A stretch of 64,000 nucleotides of DNA from Dugong dugon (Eukaryota > Chordata > Mammalia > Sirenia > Dugongidae): contig CM057464.1 in NCBI GenBank assembly GCA_030035585.1, positions 73,020,919 through 73,084,918 on the forward strand. Direction: 5' to 3'. The notes under the pieces are model-generated. The model saw nothing but the letters and a program-made list of their open reading frames with translations, did not search any database and had not been told where the DNA came from. Made by a program: the position numbers and the translations under genes. Each line of letters opens with the position of its first letter. Within the stretch, counting starts at the first letter, position 1. Shown one piece after another: positions 32,947-43,450 of the stretch.

Positions 32947-33500
32947 TGTCTTAGTCTGGGTTCTCTAGAGAAGTAAAACCAGTAAAGCGTATAAATATTT
33001 ATACAGAGACATTTATATCAAGGAAATGGCTCATGTTGTTGTAGAGGCTGGAAAGTCCCAAATCTGGGGGTCAGGCTGGAGGCTTCTCCTGATTTACATA
33101 GCCACAGGGGCTGGCGAACCCCAGATCAGCAGGTGAGACAGCAGGGCTCTTGCTCACAGGCTGCAAAGACCAGTGAATCCCAAGATCAGCAGGCAAGACT
33201 GCAAGTAAACTGCTAGCTCAAGTCCCAAGAACTGGAGATCAGATGAACAGGAGCCAGCTGCAGGATCCAGAGTGAGCAAAAGTCTGCAAGAGTTACCAAA
33301 GAGTCCACTTATATTGGATGTAGGCCACATCCCCAAGGAAACTCCTTTTTAACTGACTGGTTACTCGTAGCAGATCCCATCATGGAGGTGATGAGATTAT
33401 ATCAACTCATCATGGAAGTGATCATATAATCATATGACTACCAAACTACATAATAACTGCCAAACAACTGAGAATCATGGCCCAGCCAAGACGACACACA
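32947..33500 (-). mobile_element. ERVL-like solo LTR (different family), 554 bp
   Basis: Begins TGTCTTAGTCTGGGTTCTCTAGAGAAG and ends CCAAGACGACACACA, the reversed form of an ERVL/MLT2-like LTR. Flanks ACCTC (32942-32946) and ACCTT (33501-33505) fit a 5-bp target duplication. Short GC-richer repeats (CCCAGATCAGCAGGTGAGAC; CCCAAGATCAGCAGGCAAGAC) occur at about 33120-33200. Confidence 0.8.
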
Positions 33501-33900
33501 ACCTTAGTGATGACAATCTCTGATTAGGGAAGTGGGAGGCATGATCTTGCTGAGGCATAGGAAGGGTGCCTTATTCATTCAGAGTGTATAGCTGCAAAAT
33601 ACTGATTGGTTATTGATTATTAATGGATAAAATTAGAGATTACATATAGTCTTACAAGATGCTTAGATACTGGTCACAAGATGCTTACATGTATTTTGTC
33701 TATCTTGCTGGCAACAGCACCCAGACAACACCCTTACTGTGTATGTGTATTTTGAGGGGTGCAGATGATCACGTGGTCAAGATCCTTCAGGGCATATGGT
33801 TTCACATCCTGATTTTGGCCACCAAAGAAAACATGTTTTTCTCAAAAACAGCTGTTAGCCTAGAAATTCAGATTAAAATTAGATAGTATGGTCAGCATAT

Positions 33901-35189
33901 GATGCCTCTATCTCACTGACTACACTGAAACTTTTCCTGAGACACAAGTATTTGGATTTAATCAGACTTCTGTCCTTATTTGTATAAGTCAGGGAGGTTC
34001 TATAGAGTTGTGAAAGTCACCTAAGATTTTATGAAGCAATTCTCTATTAATTATCATATGCTTCCAAATCTGGCATGCACTCATATCGAACTTAAGGAAA
34101 TACAAAATTGTTCTTTCAGGGAAGATTTATTACTCCAGCCCACTGTAGCTATTACTGTGCCTTGTGATGCACAGTAGAGTAGTCTGCAACCTGGTCTTCA
34201 GAAGTACCATAATCATTGCATGTGCTCCCCCGTGGTACGTTGACAATAACAAATAGCTCCATCCTGAACAATACCTGCTATTATCTAATGATGAACATGC
34301 TGAAGTGAAATTTTTACTTACTGATCTGGCTCTATGAATTTCCATCTTCAAATTGATAAAGAACCCTCTTCTCCCCACTGATTTTAAATAAAAATTATTT
34401 TTTGTTCAATACCTTGGAAGCTCTTAAATTCATCATACAAACGATATGAACAGCTAATTGGTAATAGTGAGAAAATGGTGCTCAATCTAAATGATTATGT
34501 GAATGAAATAGAAATCTTTGCATGCCTTTGGTATTAATGTTAAACATATGCCAGATAAGATATCTGATATTTGTCAGCTAAACAATCATTAGAGACTCCT
34601 CTTAGTAAGTAATGCCACAAAGTACATCAGGCCATTATCATTTTGACACTGTGTTCAATGTGATTTCTAAATGTAGAACACACTACAAAGCACTCATCAT
34701 TCAAATCACTATGTAGCCTCCTTTTGTTCTGCTTTCAGATGTCAACATATGCTGAAACAGAGACCTAGTCTCCAATTTCAAGCTTCCATTTCCTCCCTGG
34801 TAAGGTCTCTTTATTTAGGATACATAGCTAAACCTTTCCCCAAATTATGGCCCTATCACATGCGGTGTTGATTTCTTATTTATCCTTGGGAAAGCTGCAT
34901 TATCCATCTGTGTGATATTGTCTCTGTTGGCAGTCAGGGCTAATAATTATTGTCAGTGCACGTACATTAATAAGATAATTAGTTATTATGTGCAGGCAAG
35001 TTTAGCTCTTTGGGGCTAGTATGCTGCAAAGTTGTATTCTATTGACAAGCACTTCTACTTATTAACATACAAATTTACAGTAGTCTCATATGATAGAATT
35101 AAGATATTTATATTGTATTTATTTCTCAAACAGATCTTTTTTATTGTAAGTGATGTGGGGTTTATCACAATGTAGGAGAAAGACCATTA
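33901..35189. other. Repeat-poor sequence with candidate conserved noncoding block
   Basis: No transposon recognised. Around 34860-35050 the sequence has several TAAT/ATTA cores (CTAATAATTATTGTC, AAGATAATTAGTTATTATG) among less AT-biased DNA. It could be a regulatory element. No frame suggests an exon. Confidence 0.4.
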
Positions 35190-35340
35190 AGTCTAAAGTC
35201 AGAAGCCTGAATTTGAATCTTAGCCTCCATTACACCAATTAGTTCTGTGAACTTCCATGAATCTGTAAGCTCTTTGGGCCTCATTTTCCTTTTACAGAGT
35301 ATTGGGGCAACTCTGGTAACCTTCCTACTTCACTTTTATA
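35190..35340 (+). mobile_element. MIR
   Basis: AAGTCAGAAGCCTGAATTTGAATC, CTTAGCCTCCATTACACC, TAAGCTCTTTGGGCCTCATTTTCC follow MIR in sense orientation. Confidence 0.75.
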
Positions 35341-36284
35341 TATTGAATTTTCTAAACCATAATGTGGTGCTTGAAATTTTAGGTGTTATTATCATTGTTG
35401 CTGCTGGTGGTGGTGACAGTACAGGAATGGTTGATGATAGATTGGTGGTATTGAATGTTTTGTTTTGTCTAAATAAGAATACATTATTAAAATCTCAGCC
35501 TAGTTCTGGATAGATATAACACTGAGATTAATTAGATTTTAACAAAATGTTTAAAATCTTATTATGTATAAAATTAAAAGAGTCTGACCAGCCTAAGATG
35601 AAGCTTTTCAGCCTAAGAGAAACAATTATTACTAAAACCAAGACTTTTTATCAAAAGTCAGTGTTCCCTATTAATTGCTGGCTCTTCTCTCATCTGGAGT
35701 GGGAGAGTGCTGGCAGTGGTGTGGGGCAGGCAGGGGAAGTAAAGTGAGTATCCTGAGCTACGCTCTGAGTTATATGTTAGTTGATGACTTTATTACAAAG
35801 AGTAGAATGGAGCCAGGTTGCAGGTTGGGTTCTCTACAAAGTAGACTCTGACCTAGACTTTAAGCTGAAGTATGTTTACTGACTATGTACTTAGGACTAA
35901 CCCCTGCAGAAAGAAGAGAGAGGACAACATTGGGTAGAGAGAGAAGTTGAGCTTTGATACAGACCTAATGCTGGTCCACAGACCCCATGGAGAAGCTCTG
36001 GAGCTAGAATGACTCTTGAGAGTTGTCAAGTGTTGGGCAGAGATGGCCAGGCCTCTTTATGGGCTGCCCTGGGAAGGGGTATGACTTTTATCAAGGTGGC
36101 TTCCCACAGCTAAGACAATCTCTGAAGAGGCTGGCACTCACAGAAACTGGGACAAGTCCCTCCTTGGGAGGGAATCTGGGAGCATCTCATAGTACACAAC
36201 AAGCCCCCATTAGCTGAAAACTTCTATGGCTTGAGGGAAGGCAGAAGAGAGGAAAGTAGGGAGAAACGAAAATGAATGCCTTTT
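35341..36284. other. Unassigned sequence
   Basis: No repeat named with confidence. Short frames (35547-35747, 36023-36217) lack recognisable domains. CTGCTGGTGGTGGTGACAG at about 35400 is locally repetitive. Confidence 0.5.
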
Positions 36285-36490
36285 CAATGTTTATTTAATT
36301 CCAGGCACTGGACTAGGCACCCTTTTAAGTTATCTTAGTTAATTATTACAACTCTCTGTGTGTAAATTGTTACTTTTATTTTAAAGATGAGAAAAATACT
36401 GAATTTCAGAGAAGCTAAGTAGTTTGCCCCAAATCACACACCTAGGAGGTGGCCAAAGAGAGGTTGCTTAATTGTAGAGTCCACCTCATT
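36285..36490 (-). mobile_element. MIR, reverse
   Basis: TCCAGGCACTGGACTAGGCACCC, TTATTACAACTCTCTGTG, AAAGATGAGAAAAATACTGAATTTCAGAG and AGTAGTTTGCCCCAAATCACACACCTAGG follow the reversed MIR consensus closely. Confidence 0.85.
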
Positions 36491-37426
36491 AACAGTACCC
36501 AATCCAGCTGCAAGAGGAGAGACAGCAAAGCAAGTTAGGATTCAAACCTAAACGGGATTAGCTCCCAAACCCCTCCTTTCTCTCTTATCACAATATAACT
36601 ATCCAGAATTTTTGACCTGAAGCTCATCATTGAGTATTGAACAATGACCATTCAGCTAACACACGTTCTAGAGTAGCCTTAGTGTTTTTCTACAGTACAG
36701 AGAATTCCTATAAAACACTGCATTATTAAGCAGAAAAATGTTTCACTGTGTTACAAATCTGAAAAAATACCTTGGTTTTTTTTTAGTAATTCAAGCAAAA
36801 TCTAATGGAAGCATGATGAAGAAGAGTGCTGATTCAAACACAGTCCAAAAGCCCATTAACATTGTTGTCCTGTTGTCCACTGTTTCATACAGCAGAACAC
36901 TTTTATATTTCTAAGTGAAGTTATGTTTTATGAAATGAAAAAGACTCTTATCAGCTATATCAAATGAGTTTCAAACTGCAAGCTTCCACCATACTATGGC
37001 TTTCATAATACATCTTCAGTAACACAAGGAAATGGAAGAGGCAGATATTTCTATGTGAAAATCAGCAAAGTTCAGTAACTCATAATAATTATCTCTCTCA
37101 AAAGTCAGTGTAATGCCAGATAATAAATTATTTCAAAACTATACTTTCTTTTTCCATCTATTTTATTTAAACTAACTGTTTATCATGCTAATAAAATATT
37201 TCTACTGAGTCTATTCTCTGAGACACTAAAACAAAGATTATTAATGCAAAAGGTTCAAATGATAGATTGAAAATCATGTCTTAAAAACAAATAAAAATAA
37301 AAACACCTCTTTGAGATTTTAATAAGGAAAAATGTCCTTTAACAAGGAAGAATGTCTTGACTATTTCTTTGTGGGGATATGTGCCATTAAAATATGGATG
37401 TATAAAGTCCTCTATGCTGCACAACA
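36491..37426. other. Unassigned sequence
   Basis: AT-rich with no repeat I can name. The reverse frame at 37281-37478 overlaps the start of the LTR and is not supported. Confidence 0.5.
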
Positions 37427-37721
37427 TGTTGAGACTTGTCCCCAACATGTTGAGACTTGTCACGACTTGGTTTTCCAAACCCGTTACTGATTTGCTTGTT
37501 TACCTGAATTCCTCCTCCCTTTCCCGAAACTTATTGTTATTCACCCAAAGCCCATTGTTCTGTTATTTGCTTCACTATTTGCTGTATTGACTATAAATAA
37601 ACTCCTGGGATTGAAGCCGAGATTCAACTCCTCAGAGTGACCCTCCTGGCCCCATTTCTCTGTAAGAGTTGTGGCATTGGTTATTGTCTCCGCCGCCCCG
37701 ACAATCGCCGCCGCTGCGACA
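37427..37721 (+). mobile_element. Compact ERV 5' LTR (about 295 bp)
   Basis: Starts with TG in TGTTGAGACTTGTC. An 18-bp repeat AACATGTTGAGACTTGTC occurs at 37423-37440 and 37444-37461, so the true start is either 37427 or 37448. AATAAA lies at 37596-37601, a GC-rich U5 follows (TCCGCCGCCCCGACAATCGCC), and it ends CGACA at 37721. A primer-binding-site-like sequence follows two bases on, making this a 5' LTR rather than a solo LTR. Confidence 0.78.
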
Positions 37722-37723
37722 GA

Positions 37724-37743
37724 TGGTGCCCCGTGTGAGGGGC
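37724..37743 (+). other. Candidate retroviral primer-binding site
   Basis: TGGTGCCCCGTGTGAGGGGC begins two bases after the LTR end, the usual spacing. It resembles the complement of a tRNA 3' end (closest by eye to tRNA-Ile, with mismatches and a small insertion). It suggests a class I-like element, but the tRNA assignment is weak. Confidence 0.6.
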
Positions 37744-37892
37744 TGTGACATTTCTTTGCCTGCTTACTACTTCTTTTGCTGTAATAATTCTACCAGCTTG
37801 GACATAGGGATGATCCCAGCACATAACCTGTCTTGCAAGTTAATAAAATGCAGCATCTTTCATATTCACTGCAGGAAATAATGACACCCTTC
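37744..37892 (+). mobile_element. Short residue of ERV leader, then unassigned
   Basis: GTGACATTTCTTTGCCTGC follows the primer-binding site. No gag, pol or env reading is seen before the AfroSINE. The remainder of the provirus is missing. Confidence 0.45.
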
Positions 37893-38056
37893 GGAGCCCT
37901 GGTGGTGTAGTGATTAAAAGCTTGGCTGCTAACCAAAAGGTCAGCAGTTTGAATCCACCATTACTCCTTGGAAACCCTATGGGGCAGTTCTACTCTGTCC
38001 TATAGGGTCGCTATGAGTCCAAAACAACTAGATGGCAACGGGTTTTGGGTTTTTGC
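37893..38056 (+). mobile_element. AfroSINE, short form
   Basis: GGAGCCCTGGTGGTGTAGTG, head AGCAGTTTGAATCC, ATTACTCCTTGGAAACCC without the centre, tail GGGTCGCTATGAGTCC and GGGTTTTGGGTTTTTG. Confidence 0.95.
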
Positions 38057-38084
38057 TGTACAAAACACTTGTGTAAGTTAGCTC

Positions 38085-38310
38085 TGATTAATGGAAAGGT
38101 AACTGAACTTGAAATCCAAGGACAAGGGCTCTAAACCTGGCTATGTCACTTAGTAGTTGCATGGACCTGACTAGGCACATCATTTCTCAGAGCTTCAGTT
38201 CTCTTATCTTAAAAATGGGTATAATTACTAACTCCATGGTTGCTGGGAGGATGGAATTAGGTAATATAAGTGAAAAAAACTTTGTAAACATTAAATTCTA
38301 ATACACATGT
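38085..38310 (+). mobile_element. MIR
   Basis: GGCTATGTCACTTAGTAGTTGCATGGACC, CTTCAGTTCTCTTATCTTAAAAATGGG, ATAATTACTAACTCCATGGTTGCTGGGAGGATG follow MIR in sense. Confidence 0.88.
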
Positions 38311-38389
38311 TCCTGTAAATTGTGTTCTAATGAGAGAATACTAATGACTATGGCCAGTAACAGGGTATGAGAAGGTCTGTTTCCTTATC

Positions 38390-38880
38390 CTCTTGTCAAC
38401 ATAGTATATAACCAACTCTTTTCTCCTTGCCTATCTGATAGAAGAAAAATTACATATTTTGTTTTAATTTACATGCCATTAATTTTGAGGGAGATTGGGC
38501 AACTTTACACAACTTTAAAGTATCTTCCTGCTATGAACTTTCTCTATGTTTTTAATTGGGTTGTTGCCTTTTACACATTAATTTATAAGGCCTCCTTAAA
38601 GATTAAGGACATTTAATGTTTTTCATGTGTTTGGCAAGTATTTTCGGTCAGTTTGTTTTTCTCTTTTCACTTTGTGGTATTTTTGTTGTGTAGACATCTT
38701 TAGTTGAATAAGGTCAATTATATTTTCTTTATGTTGTCAAGGTTTCACTATCATTTAGAAGTGTTTTTTCCCTATTTTATTTTTACAAAATATATTGTCT
38801 TATATTTTCCTCTAATACTTTTAGGTTTCCTTTTTAAAACTTATTTCATTGACCTGAGACTTCTGTTGACAGTAAAGATG
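38390..38880 (-). mobile_element. Old L1 fragment, reverse
   Basis: TTGGGTTGTTGCCTTTTACACATT and ATTTTCGGTCAGTTTGTTTTTC resemble reversed L1 ORF2 3' sequence (cf. CTATTGGGTTGTTTG). The frames are short and no stop-free coding remains. Confidence 0.5.
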
Positions 38881-39119
38881 GAGTAAGTCCACTACAACCT
38901 ATGTCTCTCTCTAATCGTTGTTAAGAACTCTGAACAGAAAACAAAGAACAATTAAGTGAGGACTATAAAGTAAGCCATAGCAGGCTGATTGGGAGGGAAA
39001 TCAAAGCCTGAAAAATGACTAATACACTAATGAAATTGGTGGGGGATTTTTTCCCCCTCCTTTACCTTCCAGCTATGATTGAGGGTAGGCCAAGCCCAGG
39101 AACTGTGCAGTAAGTACAG

Positions 39120-40400
39120 ACAACAAAAAAAATTAGAGAAATACCCAATGTGAGGCAGAAACAAATAGCATGGCAAACACTTAAATACGAAATATAGAAC
39201 CATACATATTTTAAAAATTAAACAAAAAACAAACAGGAGAAAATTTTTGTGACCTTAGGTTACACAAAGAATTTGAAACCTAATGACCCAGAAGTTCAGA
39301 ACCAAATAAATGATTCATCAAAGAAAAATACTGATAAATTGAAATTTATCAAAACTAAGAACTTCTGCTCTTTGAAAGATATTCTTAATTTTTTTTTAAT
39401 TCCTTTATGACATGCCAGAGATTAGGGGAAAATATTTGCAAATCATGCAGCTAATAAAGGGCATGTGTCCAAAATATATAAATAACTTCCCATACCCAAT
39501 ATTAAGAAAATTAACAACCCAACTGTGAACTGGGCAAGATATCTGAGTAGACATTTCACCAAAGAAGGTACATGGATGGCAAATAAGCATATAAGAGGTT
39601 CAACATCGTTTGTCATTTGTTGTTATTGTCGTTGGGTGCCGTTGAGTGGATTCTGACTCATAGTGACCCATGTGACAGAGTAGAACTGTCCCATACGGGG
39701 TTTTTTTTAGCTGAAATCTCTACAGAAGCCAATAGGTAGGGAAACGTAAATTAAAACCATGATGAGATACCACTACATATCTATCAGAATGGGGGAAAAA
39801 ATACAACTAACAATACTAAGTGCTGGTAAGGAAACAGACTGGAGCTCTCTTACATTGCTGGTGGGAATACAAAATGGTTCAGCCATTCTGGAAAAACTGT
39901 TTGATAGTCTTATAAGTTAAACACATCCTTACCAGATGACTCAGCAATCCTTCTCCTAGCTATTTACTCAATAAAAATTTATATTCACACAAAAATTTGT
40001 AACAAATGTATAGCAAGTTTATATCAAAATCATAAAAACCTGTAAACAACCCAAACATCCTTTGACTTGTAAATTGATAAAGAAATTATGGTGCATTTGC
40101 ACAACTGAATACTACACAGTAATAAAAAGATTATTGATACATGCAATGACAAGTATGAATCTCAAATGTATTATGCTTGATGAAAGCATCTAGACTCACA
40201 AGGCTACATACTGTATGATTCTATATATATGACATTCTGGAAAAGGTAAAACTATAAGGATGAAGAACAAATAAGTGGTTTCCAGGCATTAGCACTATAA
40301 AAGAGAGTGACTGTAAGGGGAAAGTGTGAGGAAATTGTTTTGGGTGATGGGACTCTTGTCGATTACATTGGGTTACATAACTCTATGCATTCATCAAAAT
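39120..40400 (+). mobile_element. Old L1 fragment (ORF2 C-terminal region and 3' UTR)
   Basis: AACTTCTGCTCTTTGAAAGATATTC, GGGAAAATATTTGCAAATCATGCAG, GTGAACTGGGCAAGATATCTGAG, TTAAAACCATGATGAGATACCACTACA, GGTACATTTGCAC-like and TATGATTCTATATATATGACATTC are colinear L1 marks. It is split by an AfroSINE at 39617. Confidence 0.87.
39617..39738 (-). mobile_element. AfroSINE, truncated, inside old L1
   Basis: TTGTTGTTATTGTCGTTGGGTGCC, GGATTCTGACTCATAGTGACCC, CCCATACGGGGTTTTTTTTAGC then CTCTACAGAAGCC. The tRNA-like head is missing. Confidence 0.85.
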
Positions 40401-40407
40401 CCATTTG

Positions 40408-40812
40408 TCTTAGTTGCCTAGTGCTGCTGTAACAGAAATACAACAAGTGGGTGTCTCTGAAGTACAGGAGTTTATTTTCTCACAGTTCAGGAGGCTAGAT
40501 GTCTGAATTCAGGGAGTGGCTGTAGGGAGAGAGCCTTTCTTGTTGGTAGTTCAGGGAGTTCTTTGGCATGCCTTGGTGTTCCTTTGCATCTGTCTCACCA
40601 CCGTGTATCGCTGTGTCTATTCTAGTCTTTTTATAACTTGGAAATGATTAGGTTTAGGATCCACCCTACACTGGTATGGCCTCATTAACAAAGCAAAAAA
40701 GAAACTCTTATTTACAAACGAGGTCATACTTACAAGCACAGGGGTTAGGATTTCAACACTTTTTTTTTTTTTTTTTTTTTTGGTGGGGAGGACGCAATTC
40801 AATTCATAATAC
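40408..40812 (-). mobile_element. MLT1/MaLR-like LTR, reverse, with expanded T run
   Basis: GTCTTAGTTGCCTAGTGCTGCTGTAACAG start and GGACGCAATTCAATTCATAAT end. It is more diverged in the middle than the six younger copies. A run of about 22 T at 40760-40781 replaces a short T tract found at this site in the others. Confidence 0.75.
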
Positions 40813-40868
40813 CATTGAACTGTACACCATAAATGTAAATTTTCCTGTAATACAAAACTAAATATTTC

Positions 40869-40963
40869 TTATTGATCTATTAGAATTTATTTGACCCTCT
40901 ACTTCATCAAGCATGATATCCTTGGTAAAGTAGAGGTTCAAATAAATTCTAATAGATCAATAA
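40869..40963. repeat. 36-bp inverted repeat around a 23-bp spacer
   Basis: Arms 40869-40904 and 40928-40963 are complementary at 35 of 36 positions. The inner part of each arm (CCTCTACTT/AAGTAGAGG) and the spacer (AAGCATGATATCCTTGGTA) come from the RTE region that reads GACATCATGCTTGGTAAAGTAGAGG. The outer 26 bp are not RTE sequence. Confidence 0.95.
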
Positions 40964-40969
40964 TAGATA

Positions 40970-41146
40970 GTAGATCAGCAAAAGAGAGGAAGAGCCTCAA
41001 TGAGATGGTCTGACACAGTGGTTGCAACGATGAAACAAGCATAGCAAGGATTGTAAGCACTGCACAGGGCCGGGCAGTGTTTCGTTCTGTTGTACATAGG
41101 ATCGCTATGAGTCGGAACTGACTCAATAGCACTTAATGACAGTAAC
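40970..41146 (+). mobile_element. RTE/BovB-type LINE 3' end
   Basis: GATCAGCAAAAGAGAGGAAGAGCC, AGTGTTTCGTTCTGTTGTACATAGGATCGCTATGAGTCGGAACTG match the end of the copy at 60583. This is the non-coding tail that the SINEs share. Confidence 0.9.
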
Positions 41147-41960
41147 AAGAGAATTTATTTTGGTGTAGTTTAGTATGATGGTTAATTTTATGTGTCAACT
41201 TAATGGCAGCTAACAACAACAAGATGGCAATAGTTCTTGGCATTAGAGAGGATCTTGGTTATGAATCAGGAAGGCCTGACATGACATAGAGAAATCTGGA
41301 AAGAGGAAATAAGCTGAGGACTTTTCTTAGTTTAAGGTTGTTTGACTAATTTTTATGTTTTTTTGATTAGTCCCTGGTGTATTACCACATTATATAAGCA
41401 TAAAGGTTGATATCCTGTTTCATACTGGTCTATTCTCATCCATTCCAAATGGATTTTTTAAATAACTGTTTATAAAAAGACCTTATTACTGAATTTGTTT
41501 ATAAACATTTGTAGAAAAATAAAGCCAGATCTTCTCTTGTACTAGAGAAAACTCCTGAGTGTCATTGAAAAGATGTCCTTACTTAACACACACTATTCCA
41601 CTTGGCTCAAACAGGCTCTCAGAAACGGCAATATTTTGGTCAGAAAAAAAGTCATAATTTATATTAGTATTCTTGTCTAAAAAGAAAAACAACTTATTTT
41701 CATGTCTTCATTCTTTTCTCTGAGTGAAGTTTAATATTTATAAGATAAAATGATAATCATGCCACATTGTATGTGTGTAGTACTATATAATTTACAAAAT
41801 CCAAGGTTAAAGAATGGTTTTTATATACCTAAATTCCATATAAAATATCTGCCATACTGAACCCTCAAGGAATGATTTGTGAGATAAAAAAGGTGCTAGT
41901 TTCTTTCTTTCCATCCAAGACTCTTCTCACTAATTTACTATTTCTAACATGTTCTAATAT
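41147..41960. other. Unassigned sequence
   Basis: GATGGTTAATTTTATGTGTCAACTT (41177-41201) is the start of a mammalian repeat I cannot name, followed by a scrap of the RTE-like tail (GGCAGCTAACAACAACAAGATGG, about 41205). The rest is AT-rich. Confidence 0.45.
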
Positions 41961-41961
41961 G

Positions 41962-42297
41962 AGGTCACTGGTGGTTCAATACTAGAATTCTCGCCTTCCA
42001 TGTAGGAGACCGGATTTCGATTCCTGGCCAGTGTACCTCATGCACATCCACCACCCATCTGTCTGTGTTGGCTTTCATGTTGCTATGATGCTGAACAGAT
42101 TTCAGTGGAGCTTCCAGACTAAGGAGAAAGGCCTAGTGATCTACTTCCGAAAAATCAGCTAATGAAAACCCTATGGATCACAATGGGTCCGATCTGCAAC
42201 CAATCATGGGGATGGCAAAGACTGAGCGGCGTTTCATTTTGTTGTGCATGGGGTCAACATTAGTAGGGGTCAACTCAACAGCAGCCAACAACAACAA
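41962..42297 (+). mobile_element. tRNA-Gly-headed SINE with AfroSINE-type centre and RTE tail
   Basis: Head 41964-42035 resembles a glycine tRNA gene (GTGGTTCAATACTAGAATTCTCGCC for the A-box side, TTTCGATTCCTGG for the B box). CACTGG/CCAGTG acceptor bases can still pair. The centre (AAGGCCTAGTGATCTACTTCC...AAAATCAGC) matches that of the SINE at 13339. The end (GCGTTTCATTTTGTTGTGCATGGGGTC; CAGCAGCCAACAACAAC) is the RTE 3' tail. Total about 335 bp. Confidence 0.9.
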
Positions 42298-42659
42298 TAT
42301 GTTATGAATTGAGAAACTAGAAAACTAAGCTTGATGAAACTTTTGGTAAAAAAAAGAGTAAATAAGTCTCTGAATGCTGACCTAAGGAACTATCCTATGA
42401 GTGAAATAAACATGTATTTAAGATATCTATTTTGTCTGCTCAGAGGAATTTCAGGATTATTTTCATATTCTCCAGAGAGTTTCTTTTATTTTATTCCACA
42501 CACAATTTGCATTTGTATATTTGATCGTAATTATTTCTCTACATTTTCTTGTACTGAAAGCCATTTTTTCATGCATATAAGAAGACCAGCTTTGTGACTA
42601 TAGCTGTACTTTTTCTGTACCTTGTTCTGTACTGTTCAGCTATAATAAAAGTGACTACT

Positions 42660-42840
42660 GTGCATTATTCTATTCTAATGTTCACCATGATCCTGCAAAC
42701 CAAGAATTGTTTTCCTCCTTTTATAAATAAGAAAACTAAGTTTCAGTGATATTAAGCAGTTTTCCCAACAGGATATATCTAGGAAATGGCAGCGCTAGGA
42801 TTCATGTTCTACTCTGTCCAACCCTAAGCTCTTGCTCGCC
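42660..42840 (-). mobile_element. MIR, reverse
   Basis: GCATTATTCTATTCTAATGTTCACC, CTTTTATAAATAAGAAAACTAAG, AGCAGTTTTCCCAACAGG and AAATGGCAGCGCTAGGATTC follow reversed MIR. Confidence 0.75.
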
Positions 42841-43020
42841 ACTGCATCCAGCCCCACATTGTCTGACAAGCTCCTCAGGAGGGAGACAGAGGGCATGCTC
42901 TAGCCTTGGTCAATATCAGGCAACATCTCCAGGGAATTCTTTAGGGAACTGTTTAGAAAGGTAATCGAAATTTTCCCTTTAAAGGAGAAGGAAGGATAAA
43001 ATGACCCAAATTTTAGGGTA

Positions 43021-43070
43021 ATTATCAGTCGGAATTAACTTGACGGCAACAGGTACAGGTACAGGTGGAC
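43021..43070 (+). mobile_element. AfroSINE tail fragment
   Basis: CAGTCGGAATTAACTTGACGGCAAC is the SINE tail; an ACAGGT triplet-like repeat follows (AGGTACAGGTACAGGTGG). Confidence 0.75.
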
Positions 43071-43344
43071 CTGGAGTTGTACATTCCTACTGGAGATGAC
43101 CCAGTAGTCTCATATTAAGGGTGGCAGCAACATTATTGAACAACAAGGTTCAAATACTGGAGATATAAAGTAGAATACTAAGTTCTGAAACAAAAACAAA
43201 AACAAAAAAAAAATAGGAATCTGGTGTGTGGTTCAGCGTCAAGGAGATGAAACCAATAAAGAGGTTGGATTAGAGCAAGACCTGGTCAACAATGAGTAGG
43301 AATGGGACCCAGGGCTATTATCAGGACAGTCATGTACATTTGCT

Positions 43345-43450
43345 ATTGACATTAAGATTCCTGACAGAAGAGACTGTGTCTCATTTCCTCATTGATTCCT
43401 CAGCACCCAGAGCAATGTCTTGTATGCTAATTGCTGTTTTTAAGAGCCAG
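43345..43450 (+). mobile_element. L2-like fragment
   Basis: AGACTGTGTCTCATTTCCTCATTGATTCCTCAGCACCCAGAGCAATGTC resembles the L2 3' region (CTTGTCT..ATCCCCAGCACCTAGCACAGTG). It explains the short open frames here. Confidence 0.55.

Larger units (their letters stand above)
31560..33900 (-). mobile_element. Probable LTR on the minus strand, split by two insertions
   Basis: Read on the minus strand, 31600-31560 gives AATAAACTTCTTTGATTTTATC and then ACAGACTTGGTTTTCTG, which looks like the poly(A) signal and U5 of an LTR. An L1 3' end (31733-32919) and a solo LTR (32947-33500) interrupt it, and the sequence at 33506-33900 appears to be its upstream part. The left limit, right limit and class are not secure. 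Confidence 0.4.

Noticed and set aside
41964-42035. Functional glycine tRNA gene
   Set aside because: The anticodon arm and D-loop region are altered, the first acceptor pair is lost, no T-run terminator follows, and the sequence continues into a SINE body.
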